Shown here in pieces: positions 36,773 through 47,324 of a stretch of 64,000 nucleotides of DNA (position 1 is the first letter of the stretch; every line of letters starts with the position of its first letter). Source of the DNA: Paenibacillus pinistramenti (GTDB lineage: Bacteria; Bacillota; Bacilli; Paenibacillales; Paenibacillaceae); contig NZ_VAWG01000002.1 in assembly GCF_005869875.1 (NCBI RefSeq), positions 310,001-374,000 of the forward strand, in the 5' to 3' direction. The translations under genes and the position numbers were made by a program. The notes beneath the pieces were generated by a model. The model made no database searches. It saw nothing but the letters and a program-made list of their open reading frames with translations, and was not told the DNA's origin.

Positions 36773-36821
36773 GTGCCGTCCAGCAATAGGGAATACGGAC
36801 TGAAAAATGTAAAAAATATAG

Positions 36822-36849
36822 AAAAGGCGTTCCCGCGGGAACGCCTTTT
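36822..36849. terminator. Bidirectional terminator, speE-like gene and cysI
   Basis: AAAAGGCGTTCCCG and CGGGAACGCCTTTT form a perfect 28-bp palindrome with T-runs on both strands (plus TTTTTCC, minus TTTTCTATATTTTTT). Confidence 0.95.
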
Positions 36850-36893
36850 TCCTATAATCTTGACTACATGCAGTCAAAAGTTTATGAGATCAA

Positions 36894-38618
<1,725 letters not shown>

Positions 38619-38667
38619 AAACCTTTATCTCCTTTCGCAGCCGGGTTGCTCTTCAATACTCTTAGCT

Positions 38668-40506
38668 TTAGTACACGTCACGCTGATAACGCTTCTGATC
38701 CTGCAGGCTGGACAAATAGTCCGCTGCTGCTTCCGGGCTCATGCCGCCCTCTTGAACAAGAATCGTCTGCAGGGTATTGTGCACATCATGCGCCATATGC
38801 TTCTCGTCACCGCATACATAGATGTACGCGCCGTCCTGAAGCCAGCTGTAGAGCTCCGCACTGCGTTCAAGCATTTTGTGCTGTACATAAACCTTCTGGT
38901 CCGAATCTCTGGAGAAAGCGACATCCATTCTGTTCAAGACGCCGTCCTTCAGCCATCGCTGCCATTCAACCTGATACAGGAAGTCTGTGGCGAAATGCTG
39001 ATCCCCGAAAAAGAGCCAGCTCTTGCCGCCCGCACCCTGCTCTTCCCTTTCCGCAAGGAAGGAACGGAACGGGGCAGCGCCGGTGCCCGGACCGATCATA
39101 ATGATCGGTGCCTCTGCATCTGCAGGCAGCTTAAAGTTCGGATTCTGCTGAATATACACCGGCAGACTGTCTCCCGCCTGAATCCGTTCAGCCAGATGGA
39201 CGGAGCATACTCCGTAACGATTACGGCCGCCATTCTCGTAACGCACCGCTCCAACCGTGATATGCACCTCATCCGGAGTAGCCGAAGGGCTGCTCGAAAT
39301 GGAATACAAGCGGGCCGGAAGCTTGCGGAGAATCGAAACAAACTCGCCTGCCGCAATGCCTTTCAGACCGTAGTCCTGAACCAGGTCAAGCAAATCACGG
39401 CCATGCAGATAGCTCCGCAGCTCCTGCTCACGTCCGGCTGCAAGCAGTTCGTTCAGACTGCTGCCCGGAGCGAGCTTGGCCGCCTGTTCGAGCAGGGGTT
39501 TGGTCAGTACAGTGATTTCATAATGACGGAGCAGCGCATCACGCAGCGGTCCGGTCTCTCCCTTCTTGCCGATAGCCACGGACTCCTGCGGGTTCCAGCC
39601 CATTGCCGCAATCAGCTCGTCCACAAGCTGGGGATGGTTCTCCGGGAAGATTCCGAGGCTGTCGCCCGGCTCGTAAGTCAGGTTTGAGCCTTCCAGGGAA
39701 ATTTCCAGGTGACGCGTCTCCTTGTTCGAGCCCCGCCCGTTCAGGTTCAGATTCTCAAGCACTTCTGCATGGAACGGATTCGTTCTGGAATATTCCGACT
39801 GCACCTCAGCCGAAGGGGCTGATCCTGCTTCCGCGGCGCTTACAGGTGCTGCCGAGGCTTGCCCGAGGGCTGCAACAACCTGATTCATCCACTCTGCAGC
39901 AGGCTCATCAAAGTCTACGTCGCAGTCGCTGCGAGGTACGAGACGTTTCGCGCCGAGCTCTTCAAGGCGCTGGTCGAAATCCTTGCCGGTCTTGCAGAAG
40001 AATTCATAGGACGTATCGCCGAGCGCCAATACCGAATAATTCAGCTCTTTTAATTCCGGAGCCCGCTTGCTGTGAAGGAATTCGTGGAAAGAAAGAGCGT
40101 TGTCCGGCGGATCTCCTTCACCGTGTGTACTGGCAACGATAAATAAATGGTGGAGCTTCTTCAGGGTGTTCGTCTTGAACGCACTCATAGAGGATAAAGT
40201 AACACTAAAGCCCTGCTGCTCCAGCTTCTGGGTCAGCTTCTTGGCAAGCCCCTGGCTGTTACCGGTCTGGGATCCGAACAGCACCGTTGCTTCTTTAGGA
40301 ACTGCTGCAGCAGGCGCTGCGGCAGCGGGAACAGATTCGGAAGAAGGGGCAGCTGCAGATCCAGCAGAGGCTGCCGCTCCTCCCTGCATGGCAGACAGGT
40401 AGCCGTTTAACCAGATTCGCTGCGAATCGGTTAAAGTGGGCAGGAGCTTGTTAAGCAGCTCCACCTGCTCCCCGGTAAAAGGACTGTTTGTGACTAGAAG
40501 TTCCAA
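38668..40506 (-). CDS. cysJ: Sulfite reductase (NADPH) flavoprotein, alpha subunit CysJ
   Basis: A 612-residue diflavin reductase. After an N-terminal helical segment and an Ala-rich linker comes a flavodoxin domain (about 75-215: LFGSQTGNSQGLAKKL, STHGEGDPPDNA, LGDTSYEFFCKTGK), then an FAD domain (ARLYSISSSPSATPDEVHITV) and an NADPH domain (MIGPGTGAAPFRSFLAERE, FFGDQH, YVCGDEKHM). It passes electrons from NADPH through FAD and FMN to CysI. The start is taken as the TTG at 40506, 6 nt after AGGTGG, giving MELLVTNSPFTGEQ, which matches other Bacillales CysJ N termini; a longer frame lacks a site. It is the first gene of cysJI. Confidence 0.96.
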   Translation of the reverse strand: MELLVTNSPFTGEQVELLNKLLPTLTDSQRIWLNGYLSAMQGGAAASAGSAAAPSSESVPAAAAPAAAVPKEATVLFGSQTGNSQGLAKKLTQKLEQQGFSVTLSSMSAFKTNTLKKLHHLFIVASTHGEGDPPDNALSFHEFLHSKRAPELKELNYSVLALGDTSYEFFCKTGKDFDQRLEELGAKRLVPRSDCDVDFDEPAAEWMNQVVAALGQASAAPVSAAEAGSAPSAEVQSEYSRTNPFHAEVLENLNLNGRGSNKETRHLEISLEGSNLTYEPGDSLGIFPENHPQLVDELIAAMGWNPQESVAIGKKGETGPLRDALLRHYEITVLTKPLLEQAAKLAPGSSLNELLAAGREQELRSYLHGRDLLDLVQDYGLKGIAAGEFVSILRKLPARLYSISSSPSATPDEVHITVGAVRYENGGRNRYGVCSVHLAERIQAGDSLPVYIQQNPNFKLPADAEAPIIMIGPGTGAAPFRSFLAEREEQGAGGKSWLFFGDQHFATDFLYQVEWQRWLKDGVLNRMDVAFSRDSDQKVYVQHKMLERSAELYSWLQDGAYIYVCGDEKHMAHDVHNTLQTILVQEGGMSPEAAADYLSSLQDQKRYQRDVY

Positions 40507-40803
40507 CAAAATCCACCTCGCAAAGCATGCTTGTTTTTTTGTAATTCCGCTTAAATTGATCAACATTGTATCTATTCAACGTATCGCTCATTTGAACGTA
40601 CCATATAAGGCATAGACGGTCAATTCTCTTCCTCTTATAAAGATCATTAGTAATCGTTATAAATGCAATTCAGCTTAACGGTAAAGCTGGTGTTAAAGAA
40701 ATAGATTTTTCCTCAGATTTGTAAGATAATAGACTGATGAGTTCGGCTCTTTGCCAGTATTAGTTTGCACAACCAGTTCATACGTTTAAGGGAGCGATCA
40801 AGT

Positions 40804-42663
40804 TTGTTGAACCAATTGTCCTGGAGAAAAATCTCGCTGCAGCCATTCCTCTTTTTCTCCATTGTCATGATTTTAAAAATGGTGCTTGTCTGGGCCGTTG
40901 TGTTTAAAGGCGAGGGCAGCCTCGTGCTTACACTGCTTACCGGCATCCCGCCGGTCTGGTTTATCTTCAGTCTCCTGGAGACCTATGCCTACAAGAGAAA
41001 GCTCAGCGCTTATCTCATTGCCGATTTGCTGCTGACCATTATCTATTTCGCGGTCATTATGTATTACAAATATTTTGGCGTCATTGTCACTTATCACGAG
41101 CTGCGGCAGGTCAATCAGGTGTCCGAGGTCAACAGCAGCGTGTTCTCTCTGATGGATCCTTATTATCTGTTCATCTTCACGGATATCGTGGTTATCTTTG
41201 TTCTGATGCTCTCCAATAACCGTTTCAAAGCCTTCGGCCGCAGTCTGCGCGTCCGCGGTCACCGCGGGATCTTCGGCACCGGCCAGGTTCTCATGCTGGT
41301 CCTGTGCGCTGCCATTATCTGGCCTTTCCGCAATGGCATGAACGAGCTGCAGCAGGCCAAGGACATGGGCATTATTAACTATGAAGTTTACGTCGCCTTT
41401 GCCCCTTCCAAAGACCTGAATATCAATCCCGATTCGGTAACACCGGAGAAGGTGACTGAGGTTAAAGGCAATCCTGAGCCGGCTCAGCCGGCTTATGCAG
41501 GTGTGGCGAAAGGCAAGAACGTCATCATTATCCAGCTGGAGGCCTTTCAGAATTTTCTTATTAATTTGAAGATCGACGGCCAGGAAATCACGCCGAACAT
41601 GAATGCTCTGGTGAAGGATACCTACTATTTCCCGCATTTCTTCCAGCAGGTCGGCCAGGGCAACACAGCTGATGCTGAATTTGTCGTTAATACTTCTCTC
41701 TATGTGCCGCCTAACGGCGCCGCTTCCGAGGTGTATGCCGATAAAGTGCTGCCAAGCATGCCCAAAACCTTCGCCGCAAACGGCTACCGGACGGCTACCT
41801 TTCATACAAACAGCGTTATTTTCTGGAACCGGGATCAGCTGTACAAAGCCCTTGGCTGGGAAAAATATTACGACAACACCTTCTTCGGCGACAGCGATCC
41901 GGTAGCATTCGGCTCCTCTGACGAGGTGCTTTATGCCAAGACGGCGGAAGAGCTGGCCAAATATCAGCAGGAAGGCCAGCCGTTCTACGCGCAGATCATC
42001 TCCATGTCCGGCCACCATCCGTTCCGGATTCCGGAAGCGAAGTACAAAATGGAGCTGCCGGACCGCTTTAAAGGAACGCTGGTAGGCGATTACATCCAGT
42101 CGCAGAACTACGCCGATTATGCACTTGGACAATTCATTCAGGAGCTTAAAGCTAACGGCGTCTGGGACAACAGCGTAATTGTCCTGTATGGAGATCATCA
42201 GGGCCTTCCGGTCTACTCGCTGAACAATGCCGAGCAGAAGCTGATGAAGGAAATATACGGCAGGACTTACTCGGTTCCGGATATGATGAATATCCCGCTT
42301 GTGATGTCGATCCCCGGGGAAGGCGCCAAAGTGCTGGAGCAGGTCGGGGGCCAGTCGGACATTTATCCGACGATTGCCAACCTGATCGGAGTCTCGCTTA
42401 AGGATCAGGTCGTCTTTGGCCAAGATCTGTTGAATCATACGGATAATGTACTGCCAGAGCGCTATTACCTCCCATCCGGCTCCTTTGTTACCGAACAGGG
42501 CGCGTTTGTTCCGGGTACGGGCTACAGCGACGGCAAGACGTATAAACTCGACGGCACAACCGTGAACAAGCCGCTTGAAGATAAAACGGAATACGATGAG
42601 GCTCACAAGCTGATCAGCATGTCTGACAGCTATGTCTCCTCGCTTCCGAAGCGCCAGGACTAG
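40804..42663 (+). CDS. LTA-synthase-family sulfatase-fold membrane protein
   Basis: A 620-residue member of the lipoteichoic acid synthase family. About five transmembrane helices fill residues 10-205, followed by an extracellular phosphotransferase domain. NVIIIQLEAFQNFLI holds the first metal-binding Glu (near 248), Thr288 in VGQGNTADAEF is the nucleophile, and ISMSGHHPF and VLYGDHQGLP carry further metal ligands. These enzymes polymerise glycerolphosphate from phosphatidylglycerol or act as primases. I use the TTG at 40804, 9 nt after GGGAG; there is no ATG nearby. It is divergent from cysJ and ends at a strong terminator. Which LTA paralogue role it fills cannot be told here. Confidence 0.92.
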   Translation: MLNQLSWRKISLQPFLFFSIVMILKMVLVWAVVFKGEGSLVLTLLTGIPPVWFIFSLLETYAYKRKLSAYLIADLLLTIIYFAVIMYYKYFGVIVTYHELRQVNQVSEVNSSVFSLMDPYYLFIFTDIVVIFVLMLSNNRFKAFGRSLRVRGHRGIFGTGQVLMLVLCAAIIWPFRNGMNELQQAKDMGIINYEVYVAFAPSKDLNINPDSVTPEKVTEVKGNPEPAQPAYAGVAKGKNVIIIQLEAFQNFLINLKIDGQEITPNMNALVKDTYYFPHFFQQVGQGNTADAEFVVNTSLYVPPNGAASEVYADKVLPSMPKTFAANGYRTATFHTNSVIFWNRDQLYKALGWEKYYDNTFFGDSDPVAFGSSDEVLYAKTAEELAKYQQEGQPFYAQIISMSGHHPFRIPEAKYKMELPDRFKGTLVGDYIQSQNYADYALGQFIQELKANGVWDNSVIVLYGDHQGLPVYSLNNAEQKLMKEIYGRTYSVPDMMNIPLVMSIPGEGAKVLEQVGGQSDIYPTIANLIGVSLKDQVVFGQDLLNHTDNVLPERYYLPSGSFVTEQGAFVPGTGYSDGKTYKLDGTTVNKPLEDKTEYDEAHKLISMSDSYVSSLPKRQD

Positions 42664-42968
42664 CCCTGTTTGCCGCTGCCCGATGCTACTTGATGCTGCG
42701 GAGCAGCCAAGACAGCAATCTCTAAAGATATCGCCCGTGCTGGGCGTATAACGAAAGCGTACGTCTGCGGACGTACGCTTTGTTCTTTTTCTATAATAGA
42801 CTGCAGCCGGTGTCCGTTTCGTTATGTTTGGTTATGGAAAGATGCGTTCACACGCGCTAGTCACCGTTATTTGCCGCTGTGCTTCCCTTCAACTTGTGCT
42901 AGAATAGTTCCTTGGGAATTCATCGCAACACTCACTATTCTTGATTTACAGCAACTGGAGGGAAATTC
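42664..42968. other. 305-bp intergenic region
   Basis: It contains the LTA-synthase terminator (42754-42790) and the leader of the downstream MFS gene. I see no small gene, riboswitch or repeat here. A possible -10 (TAGAAT, near 42900) has no convincing -35. Confidence 0.7.
42754..42790 (+). terminator. Terminator of the LTA-synthase-like gene
   Basis: AAAGCGTACGTC (42754-42765) and GACGTACGCTTT (42770-42781) form a perfect 12-bp stem with a TGCG loop, followed by GTTCTTTTTC. Confidence 0.93.
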
Positions 42969-44198
42969 TTGATTGACCGGATAAGAAGCTTGTTCAAAAT
43001 AAGAAATTACGGGATGTATGTGGTCACTATGCTGCTGATCGGCGTTTCAGTCGGAATGACCAGCCCCTATTTGTCGTTGTACTGCACCAAGGTCATTGGC
43101 ATGACTACCGGCGCGTACGGTTTGTTTATGGCGATCCTCGCCATGAGCGGTGTTACGGTTAATACGATATTAGCCAAATTTTCAGATAACGGGCTGAACC
43201 GCAAGGCCGTCATTATTGCGGCCGTATTCTGCTCGGCTATGGGTTATGGTTCTTATTTGATTTTTCACCAATATATTGTGCTCTTGATCTGCGTATCGCT
43301 GCTCATCGGACTGGGCGCACCAGCGGTGCCGCAAATTTTTGCCTCTGCACGCGAAGCGGTCAACGAGAATAAAGAGGTCGATACGACCTTTGCTAATTCC
43401 CTGCTCCGCTCCTTATTCTCCGCCGGGTTCCTGATTGGCCCGCTGATCGGCAGCCTCCTGCTGGTGGGCGTTGGTTACAAGGGGGTCTTTCTCGGTACGT
43501 CTGCGACCTTTATCTGTGTCGGTCTGCTTGTTGTGCTGTTCCTGAACCAAAGGAAGACCGTGGCACCCGCTGTCAACGTGAAAGCCATTTCGGACAATAT
43601 GAACGGTACGCTTGGCCTTCGCAATAAGCTCGTGCTGCTGCCTTTTATCACGCTTATCCTGCTTAACGGCTGCAACACCATTTATAATCAGACCGTTCCG
43701 CTGTTCATCGTTAATCAGCTGCATGGCACGGAAAGCCAGGCCGGATTTGTCATCGCCTTGAGTGCCGGACTGGAAATTCCGCTCATGATCGGCCTTGGCG
43801 GACTGGCTGCAAAAATCGGCAACCGGGCCATGATGATGATTGGCTGCGTGCTGGCTGCCTTTTACCACATCATTCTGCTCCTTGCCAATGATCTGTGGCA
43901 GATTATCGCCGGACAGCTGCTGCAGGCTTCATTCGTATCCATGGTGATCGCCATTGCGCTCAGTTATTTTCAGGACCTGCTGCCGGCACTGCCCGGGCTC
44001 GCGACCATTCTTTATACAAACGCTTCAACACTCGGACAGGTCGGCGGCAATCTTACTGGCGGTACGGTTGCGCAGGTTGCCGGCTTCCGCAATGTCTACT
44101 GGGTCTGCTTGACGCTGGTGCTGGTTTCGTTTGTGCTCTTGTCACGGACCAAGGCGACTGCGAAGCAATCCCGTCAAACCGCCGTCAAATCGGGTTGA
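42969..44198 (+). CDS. MFS transporter, SetA/SotB-like sugar efflux type
   Basis: A 409-residue, 12-helix major facilitator protein. LLIGVSVGMTSPYLSLYCTK in helix 1, KFSDNGLNRKAVI as the motif A loop and the pattern SAREAVNENKEVDTTFANSLLRS between helices 4 and 5 (as SAREAVNENK and TTFANSLLRS) recall sugar efflux transporters of the SetA/SotB group, which export glucosides and lactose analogues or arabinose. The cargo is inferred only from that resemblance. The start is TTG at 42969, 7 nt after GGAGGG. It stands alone after a terminator and ends at a palindromic bidirectional terminator shared with alkC. Confidence 0.85.
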   Translation: MIDRIRSLFKIRNYGMYVVTMLLIGVSVGMTSPYLSLYCTKVIGMTTGAYGLFMAILAMSGVTVNTILAKFSDNGLNRKAVIIAAVFCSAMGYGSYLIFHQYIVLLICVSLLIGLGAPAVPQIFASAREAVNENKEVDTTFANSLLRSLFSAGFLIGPLIGSLLLVGVGYKGVFLGTSATFICVGLLVVLFLNQRKTVAPAVNVKAISDNMNGTLGLRNKLVLLPFITLILLNGCNTIYNQTVPLFIVNQLHGTESQAGFVIALSAGLEIPLMIGLGGLAAKIGNRAMMMIGCVLAAFYHIILLLANDLWQIIAGQLLQASFVSMVIAIALSYFQDLLPALPGLATILYTNASTLGQVGGNLTGGTVAQVAGFRNVYWVCLTLVLVSFVLLSRTKATAKQSRQTAVKSG

Positions 44199-44245
44199 CA
44201 GCCTGACACTGAGGAGTTCAGTAATCCTCTATACGGACGCAAAAA

Positions 44246-44279
44246 TAAACAGCTGTCCCCGGCCGGGGACAGCTGTTTA
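44246..44279. terminator. Bidirectional palindromic terminator, MFS gene and alkC
   Basis: TAAACAGCTGTCCCCGG and CCGGGGACAGCTGTTTA form a perfect 34-bp palindrome between two converging genes. The minus strand is followed by TTTTTGCG. Confidence 0.92.
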
Positions 44280-44301
44280 ATATGTTCTCCTGCACTGCTC
44301 G

Positions 44302-45423
44302 CTACAGGCTCGCAGGTCCGGCTTCCGCCAGGTCCACCCAGGCTTCCGCAATCTCCTGCCCGCTGAGCAGCAGTACAATGCGGTGGCGGCCCGGATAATG
44401 GCGCCGCGTTGTCAGGTCTGCCCACCTGTGGATGCGGGTACCGGCAATCCGGGCTCCGCCCGGCACGGTTTTGTCTGAGAGCAGGAAGAGCTTGCGCGAG
44501 GTCTTCCCGCCTGATTTGACAAAGTCAATGCCGTATTCGAGCCGGATTAGGATGTCCTCGCCGTCACGGAGGCGCAGCTCATACTGCAGCTCGGAACTTT
44601 CGCCAATGGCGGCAGCTTGAGGATGAACGGTCAGCGATGCGGCAGCCGCGAGCGGCTCTCCGGCCTCCGGGTCCGCATAGCCAAAGATGGCCAGCGCCTC
44701 GGGATGGGCTTGCCGAACAAGATTCCGGCAGGCGTGCCGGACAATCCAGTCGGTATTGGGATCGCTGCCGATCCATCTGCGTGCTGTCTCCAGTACCAGC
44801 GCCGGGTGATCCTTGGCGATGTCATTCAGATTGTTAGCCACGCTCTTGCGCACATAGAGGGAAGGATCTGCCTTCAGCCGTTCAAGCACTGGAAGGATCG
44901 GCGAAGGGTCCTTCTTGAACATGCCCAGTGCCTGTCCCCAAGGCAGGCGCGGCCGGCAGCCTTCACTGGCCAGCCGGCGGACGTGCTCGTCCGCATGCCC
45001 GGCCCATTTCAGCATCTGGCTCATCATCCGCTTCGAGTCCCTCAGCAGGAAAGGCCGGACCGCAAATTCTGCGGAGGATTTTGGCGTGAACCGCTCTAAT
45101 GCCTGCATCGACAGCTCCCAATCCTCTTCCGCCTGTCCATAGACCTCAACAAAGTCGGGAAAAATCAAATATGGAAATCCGCTGCATTCCTCATTGATGG
45201 CAAATAAGACCTCAATCGCATCCCTGTAATTCTGCGGCAAACAGCGGCCCAGCGTCCCGGTAATCCGGCGCATCCTGCCTTTCAGCTCCAGCTCCTCCCA
45301 GTCTGAAGCCATGGCTTCAGACACAAAGCCTTCCTGATCGAAGGCCGGATAAGCACCAGACAGCCTGCCGGCGAGCTGGTTCAGAAAGGACTCGTTGTAC
45401 ATATTTTTCAAAGGTTCTGCCAA
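44302..45423 (-). CDS. alkC: DNA alkylation repair glycosylase AlkC with C-terminal Ig-like domain
   Basis: A 373-residue HEAT-like-repeat DNA glycosylase of the AlkC group (COG4335), which removes 3-methyladenine and 3-methylcytosine lesions. The N-terminal 250 residues are helical repeats with the family landmarks MAEPLKNMYN, FTPKSSAEFAVRPFL, VRRLASEGCRPRLPWGQAL (near 155-173) and VRKSVANNLNDIAKDHP (near 205-221). The last 110 residues look like a beta-sandwich Ig-like domain, a known C-terminal addition in some AlkC proteins that contacts DNA. The start is TTG at 45423, 8 nt after AGGAG. It is a single-gene unit converging with the MFS gene. Confidence 0.85.
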   Translation of the reverse strand: MAEPLKNMYNESFLNQLAGRLSGAYPAFDQEGFVSEAMASDWEELELKGRMRRITGTLGRCLPQNYRDAIEVLFAINEECSGFPYLIFPDFVEVYGQAEEDWELSMQALERFTPKSSAEFAVRPFLLRDSKRMMSQMLKWAGHADEHVRRLASEGCRPRLPWGQALGMFKKDPSPILPVLERLKADPSLYVRKSVANNLNDIAKDHPALVLETARRWIGSDPNTDWIVRHACRNLVRQAHPEALAIFGYADPEAGEPLAAAASLTVHPQAAAIGESSELQYELRLRDGEDILIRLEYGIDFVKSGGKTSRKLFLLSDKTVPGGARIAGTRIHRWADLTTRRHYPGRHRIVLLLSGQEIAEAWVDLAEAGPASL

Positions 45424-45506
45424 TTCAAGCGCTCCTCTCTAAACTTCCCGCCGCGGCGGGGATAATTCTCGGCGGCTTCGTGGACGGAACACCTCCAGAG
45501 CTGGAT

Positions 45507-47108
45507 TTAATTCTTGTCGAGTCCGGCCAGCCGGTTCTCCTGCTGCCTTAGCTCCACCCGCCGGATTTTGCCTGAGCTTGTCTTCGGCAGATCGGATGTA
45601 AATTCGATTTTTCTAGGATACTTATAGGGAGCCGTTACCTGCTTGACATGGTTCTGCAGCTCTTTGGCCAGCTCAGGGGAAGCGTCCTCCGGATTTCTCA
45701 GGACAATAAACGCCTTGACGATATGGCCGCGAATTTCATCCGGACTCGCTACAACCGCGCATTCCTTGACAGCCGGATGCTTCATGAGCGCTTCCTCAAC
45801 CTCAAACGGCCCGATCGTATAGCCGGAGCTGATAATGATATCGTCGCCTCTGCCCTCAAACCAGAAGTAGCCCTCTTCATCCCTCGATGCCCGGTCCCCG
45901 GTAATAAAATACTCGCCGCGCATATTCGCAGCCTTCCGCTCAGGCTCCTTGTAATACGTCCCGAATAAAGCCGGCATGTCCTGATGAACCGCAATGTTCC
46001 CCACTTCTCCGGCAGGAGCGGGACGGCCTTCATCGTCGACGATCTCCACAATTCCCGGCGCCAGGGCTTTGCCCATTGAACCGATGCGCAGAGGAGCGTC
46101 TTTCAGTGCGCCGATCAGCAGAGTGCTCTCCGTCTGTCCATAGCCGTCCCGGATGGTGATGCCCTGAAGGCGCTTGAAAATATCAATCACTTCGCGGTTA
46201 AGCGGCTCACCCGCAGACACCGCGCTGCGAAGCGCGCCCAGGTCATATTGTTCAAGGCCGCCCGTTTTGGCCATTAACCGGTATTCGGTAGGCGTGCAGC
46301 AGAGCACCTGAATCCGGTACTGCTCAAGCAGCTTCAAATAACGTTCTGGCGAGAAGGATCCGCTGTACACAAAGCCCGTAGCTCCCCGGCCGAGCACCGA
46401 CAGGAAGGGGCTCCAGATCCATTTTTGCCAGCCTGGCGCCGCTGTAGCCCAGACCAGATCATTTTCATGAATATCAAGCCAATTCTCAGCCGCAATGCGC
46501 AGGTGCGCGTATCCCCAGCCGTGGCTGTGAACAACCCCTTTCGGATTCCCGGTTGTGCCGGACGTGTAAGCAAGAATCGCCATATCTTCCCGCCGCGTCG
46601 GAGCCGCTTCAAAGGTGTCAGGCTGCCCTTCCATAATCTGTTGGATGTCTAACCAGCCCTCCTGCGATTCTGCCGCCTCCTCCGAAACCGCAATCCGGTG
46701 AGCCAGATCAGGGAGCGGCTCTTCGATTTTGTTCACCTCGCCCGTAAATTGACTCCAGGCAAGCACCGCTTTAACTTCCGCATGCTGCAGACGGTAGAGC
46801 AGATCCTTGGCCCGCAGCAGCTCCGAGGAAGGAATGACCGCGACCCCCAGCTTCAGACAAGCCAGGTAGATCACGTATGCGATAATCGTGCGCGGTACCA
46901 TGACCAAAACCCGGTCTCCCTGCACAAGGCCCAGCTTCTGCAGACCGGACGCCAGCCGGTTCGTCTGCGCCATCAGTTCTCCATAAGTAATTTCTTTAGA
47001 GGCCCCGCTTTCGTTCAGCCATCTGAGCGCTGTTCTGGCGGAAGGATGCTTCTCCATCTCCGACGTTATATTGTAAATTTCCGGTGCGACCCAATCTTGT
47101 ACGCTCAT
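45507..47108 (-). CDS. Acyl-CoA synthetase (medium/branched-chain, AcsM/YtcI-like)
   Basis: A 533-residue AMP-forming acyl-CoA synthetase. The P-loop-like motif is LAYTSGTTGNPKGVVHSH near residue 180; IRDGYGQTES (near 325), YFITGDRASRDEEGYFWFEGR (as YFITGDRA and GYFWFEGR, near 408-425), and PKTSSGKIRRVEL with the catalytic Lys (near 512) complete the set. Length and motifs suit the medium-chain or branched-acid group rather than acetyl-CoA synthetase. The ATG at 47108 has AGGAG 9 nt upstream. A FapR-like inverted repeat lies over the promoter region, with TATAAT at 47151-47156, which would link this enzyme to membrane lipid control. Confidence 0.9.
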   Translation of the reverse strand: MSVQDWVAPEIYNITSEMEKHPSARTALRWLNESGASKEITYGELMAQTNRLASGLQKLGLVQGDRVLVMVPRTIIAYVIYLACLKLGVAVIPSSELLRAKDLLYRLQHAEVKAVLAWSQFTGEVNKIEEPLPDLAHRIAVSEEAAESQEGWLDIQQIMEGQPDTFEAAPTRREDMAILAYTSGTTGNPKGVVHSHGWGYAHLRIAAENWLDIHENDLVWATAAPGWQKWIWSPFLSVLGRGATGFVYSGSFSPERYLKLLEQYRIQVLCCTPTEYRLMAKTGGLEQYDLGALRSAVSAGEPLNREVIDIFKRLQGITIRDGYGQTESTLLIGALKDAPLRIGSMGKALAPGIVEIVDDEGRPAPAGEVGNIAVHQDMPALFGTYYKEPERKAANMRGEYFITGDRASRDEEGYFWFEGRGDDIIISSGYTIGPFEVEEALMKHPAVKECAVVASPDEIRGHIVKAFIVLRNPEDASPELAKELQNHVKQVTAPYKYPRKIEFTSDLPKTSSGKIRRVELRQQENRLAGLDKN

Positions 47109-47150
47109 CCAGTTATTCTCCTTTATTATCCAATTCACTGCTTAGGCTCC

Positions 47151-47156
47151 ATTATA
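47151..47156 (-). promoter_or_regulatory. -10 element of the acyl-CoA synthetase promoter
   Basis: On the minus strand TATAAT, a perfect -10, about 43 nt upstream of the start codon. The matching -35 region is weak and overlaps the inverted repeat at 47167-47183. Confidence 0.6.
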
Positions 47157-47166
47157 GCACTTTAAA

Positions 47167-47183
47167 TTAGTATCTGGTACTAA
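47167..47183. promoter_or_regulatory. FapR-like operator
   Basis: On the minus strand TTAGTACCAGATACTAA: TTAGTA and TACTAA arms with a 5-nt centre. This resembles the TTAGTACC-containing inverted repeat bound by FapR, the malonyl-CoA-sensing repressor of lipid synthesis in Bacillales. It is positioned just upstream of the -10. Confidence 0.6.
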
Positions 47184-47324
47184 ATTTATAAGAAGCGCTA
47201 TTATCCTGCTGTCTTTCGCCAACTTCTTACATTTATTTCTCCGGTTGTTGCAAAATTGCTTTCTTCGGTTAAATAAGTGTCATCATTACTTCATTATTGA
47301 CTTCATTTAAGGGGGATTATCTAC

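Noticed and set aside
40507..40803. SAM riboswitch, T-box or CysL site between cysJ and the LTA-synthase-like gene
   Set aside because: No conserved aptamer parts and no terminator are present; a TTCAA/TTGAA inverted arrangement is too weak to call.
40873..42606. A 577-codon open frame on the minus strand opposite the LTA-synthase-like gene
   Set aside because: Low-complexity His/Arg/Val-rich translation typical of an antisense shadow; the plus-strand gene has clear catalytic motifs.
47185..47324. cre or LacI-type operator upstream of the sugar ABC operon
   Set aside because: GCAAAATTGC is only a short dyad without the central CG, and no convincing promoter overlaps it.
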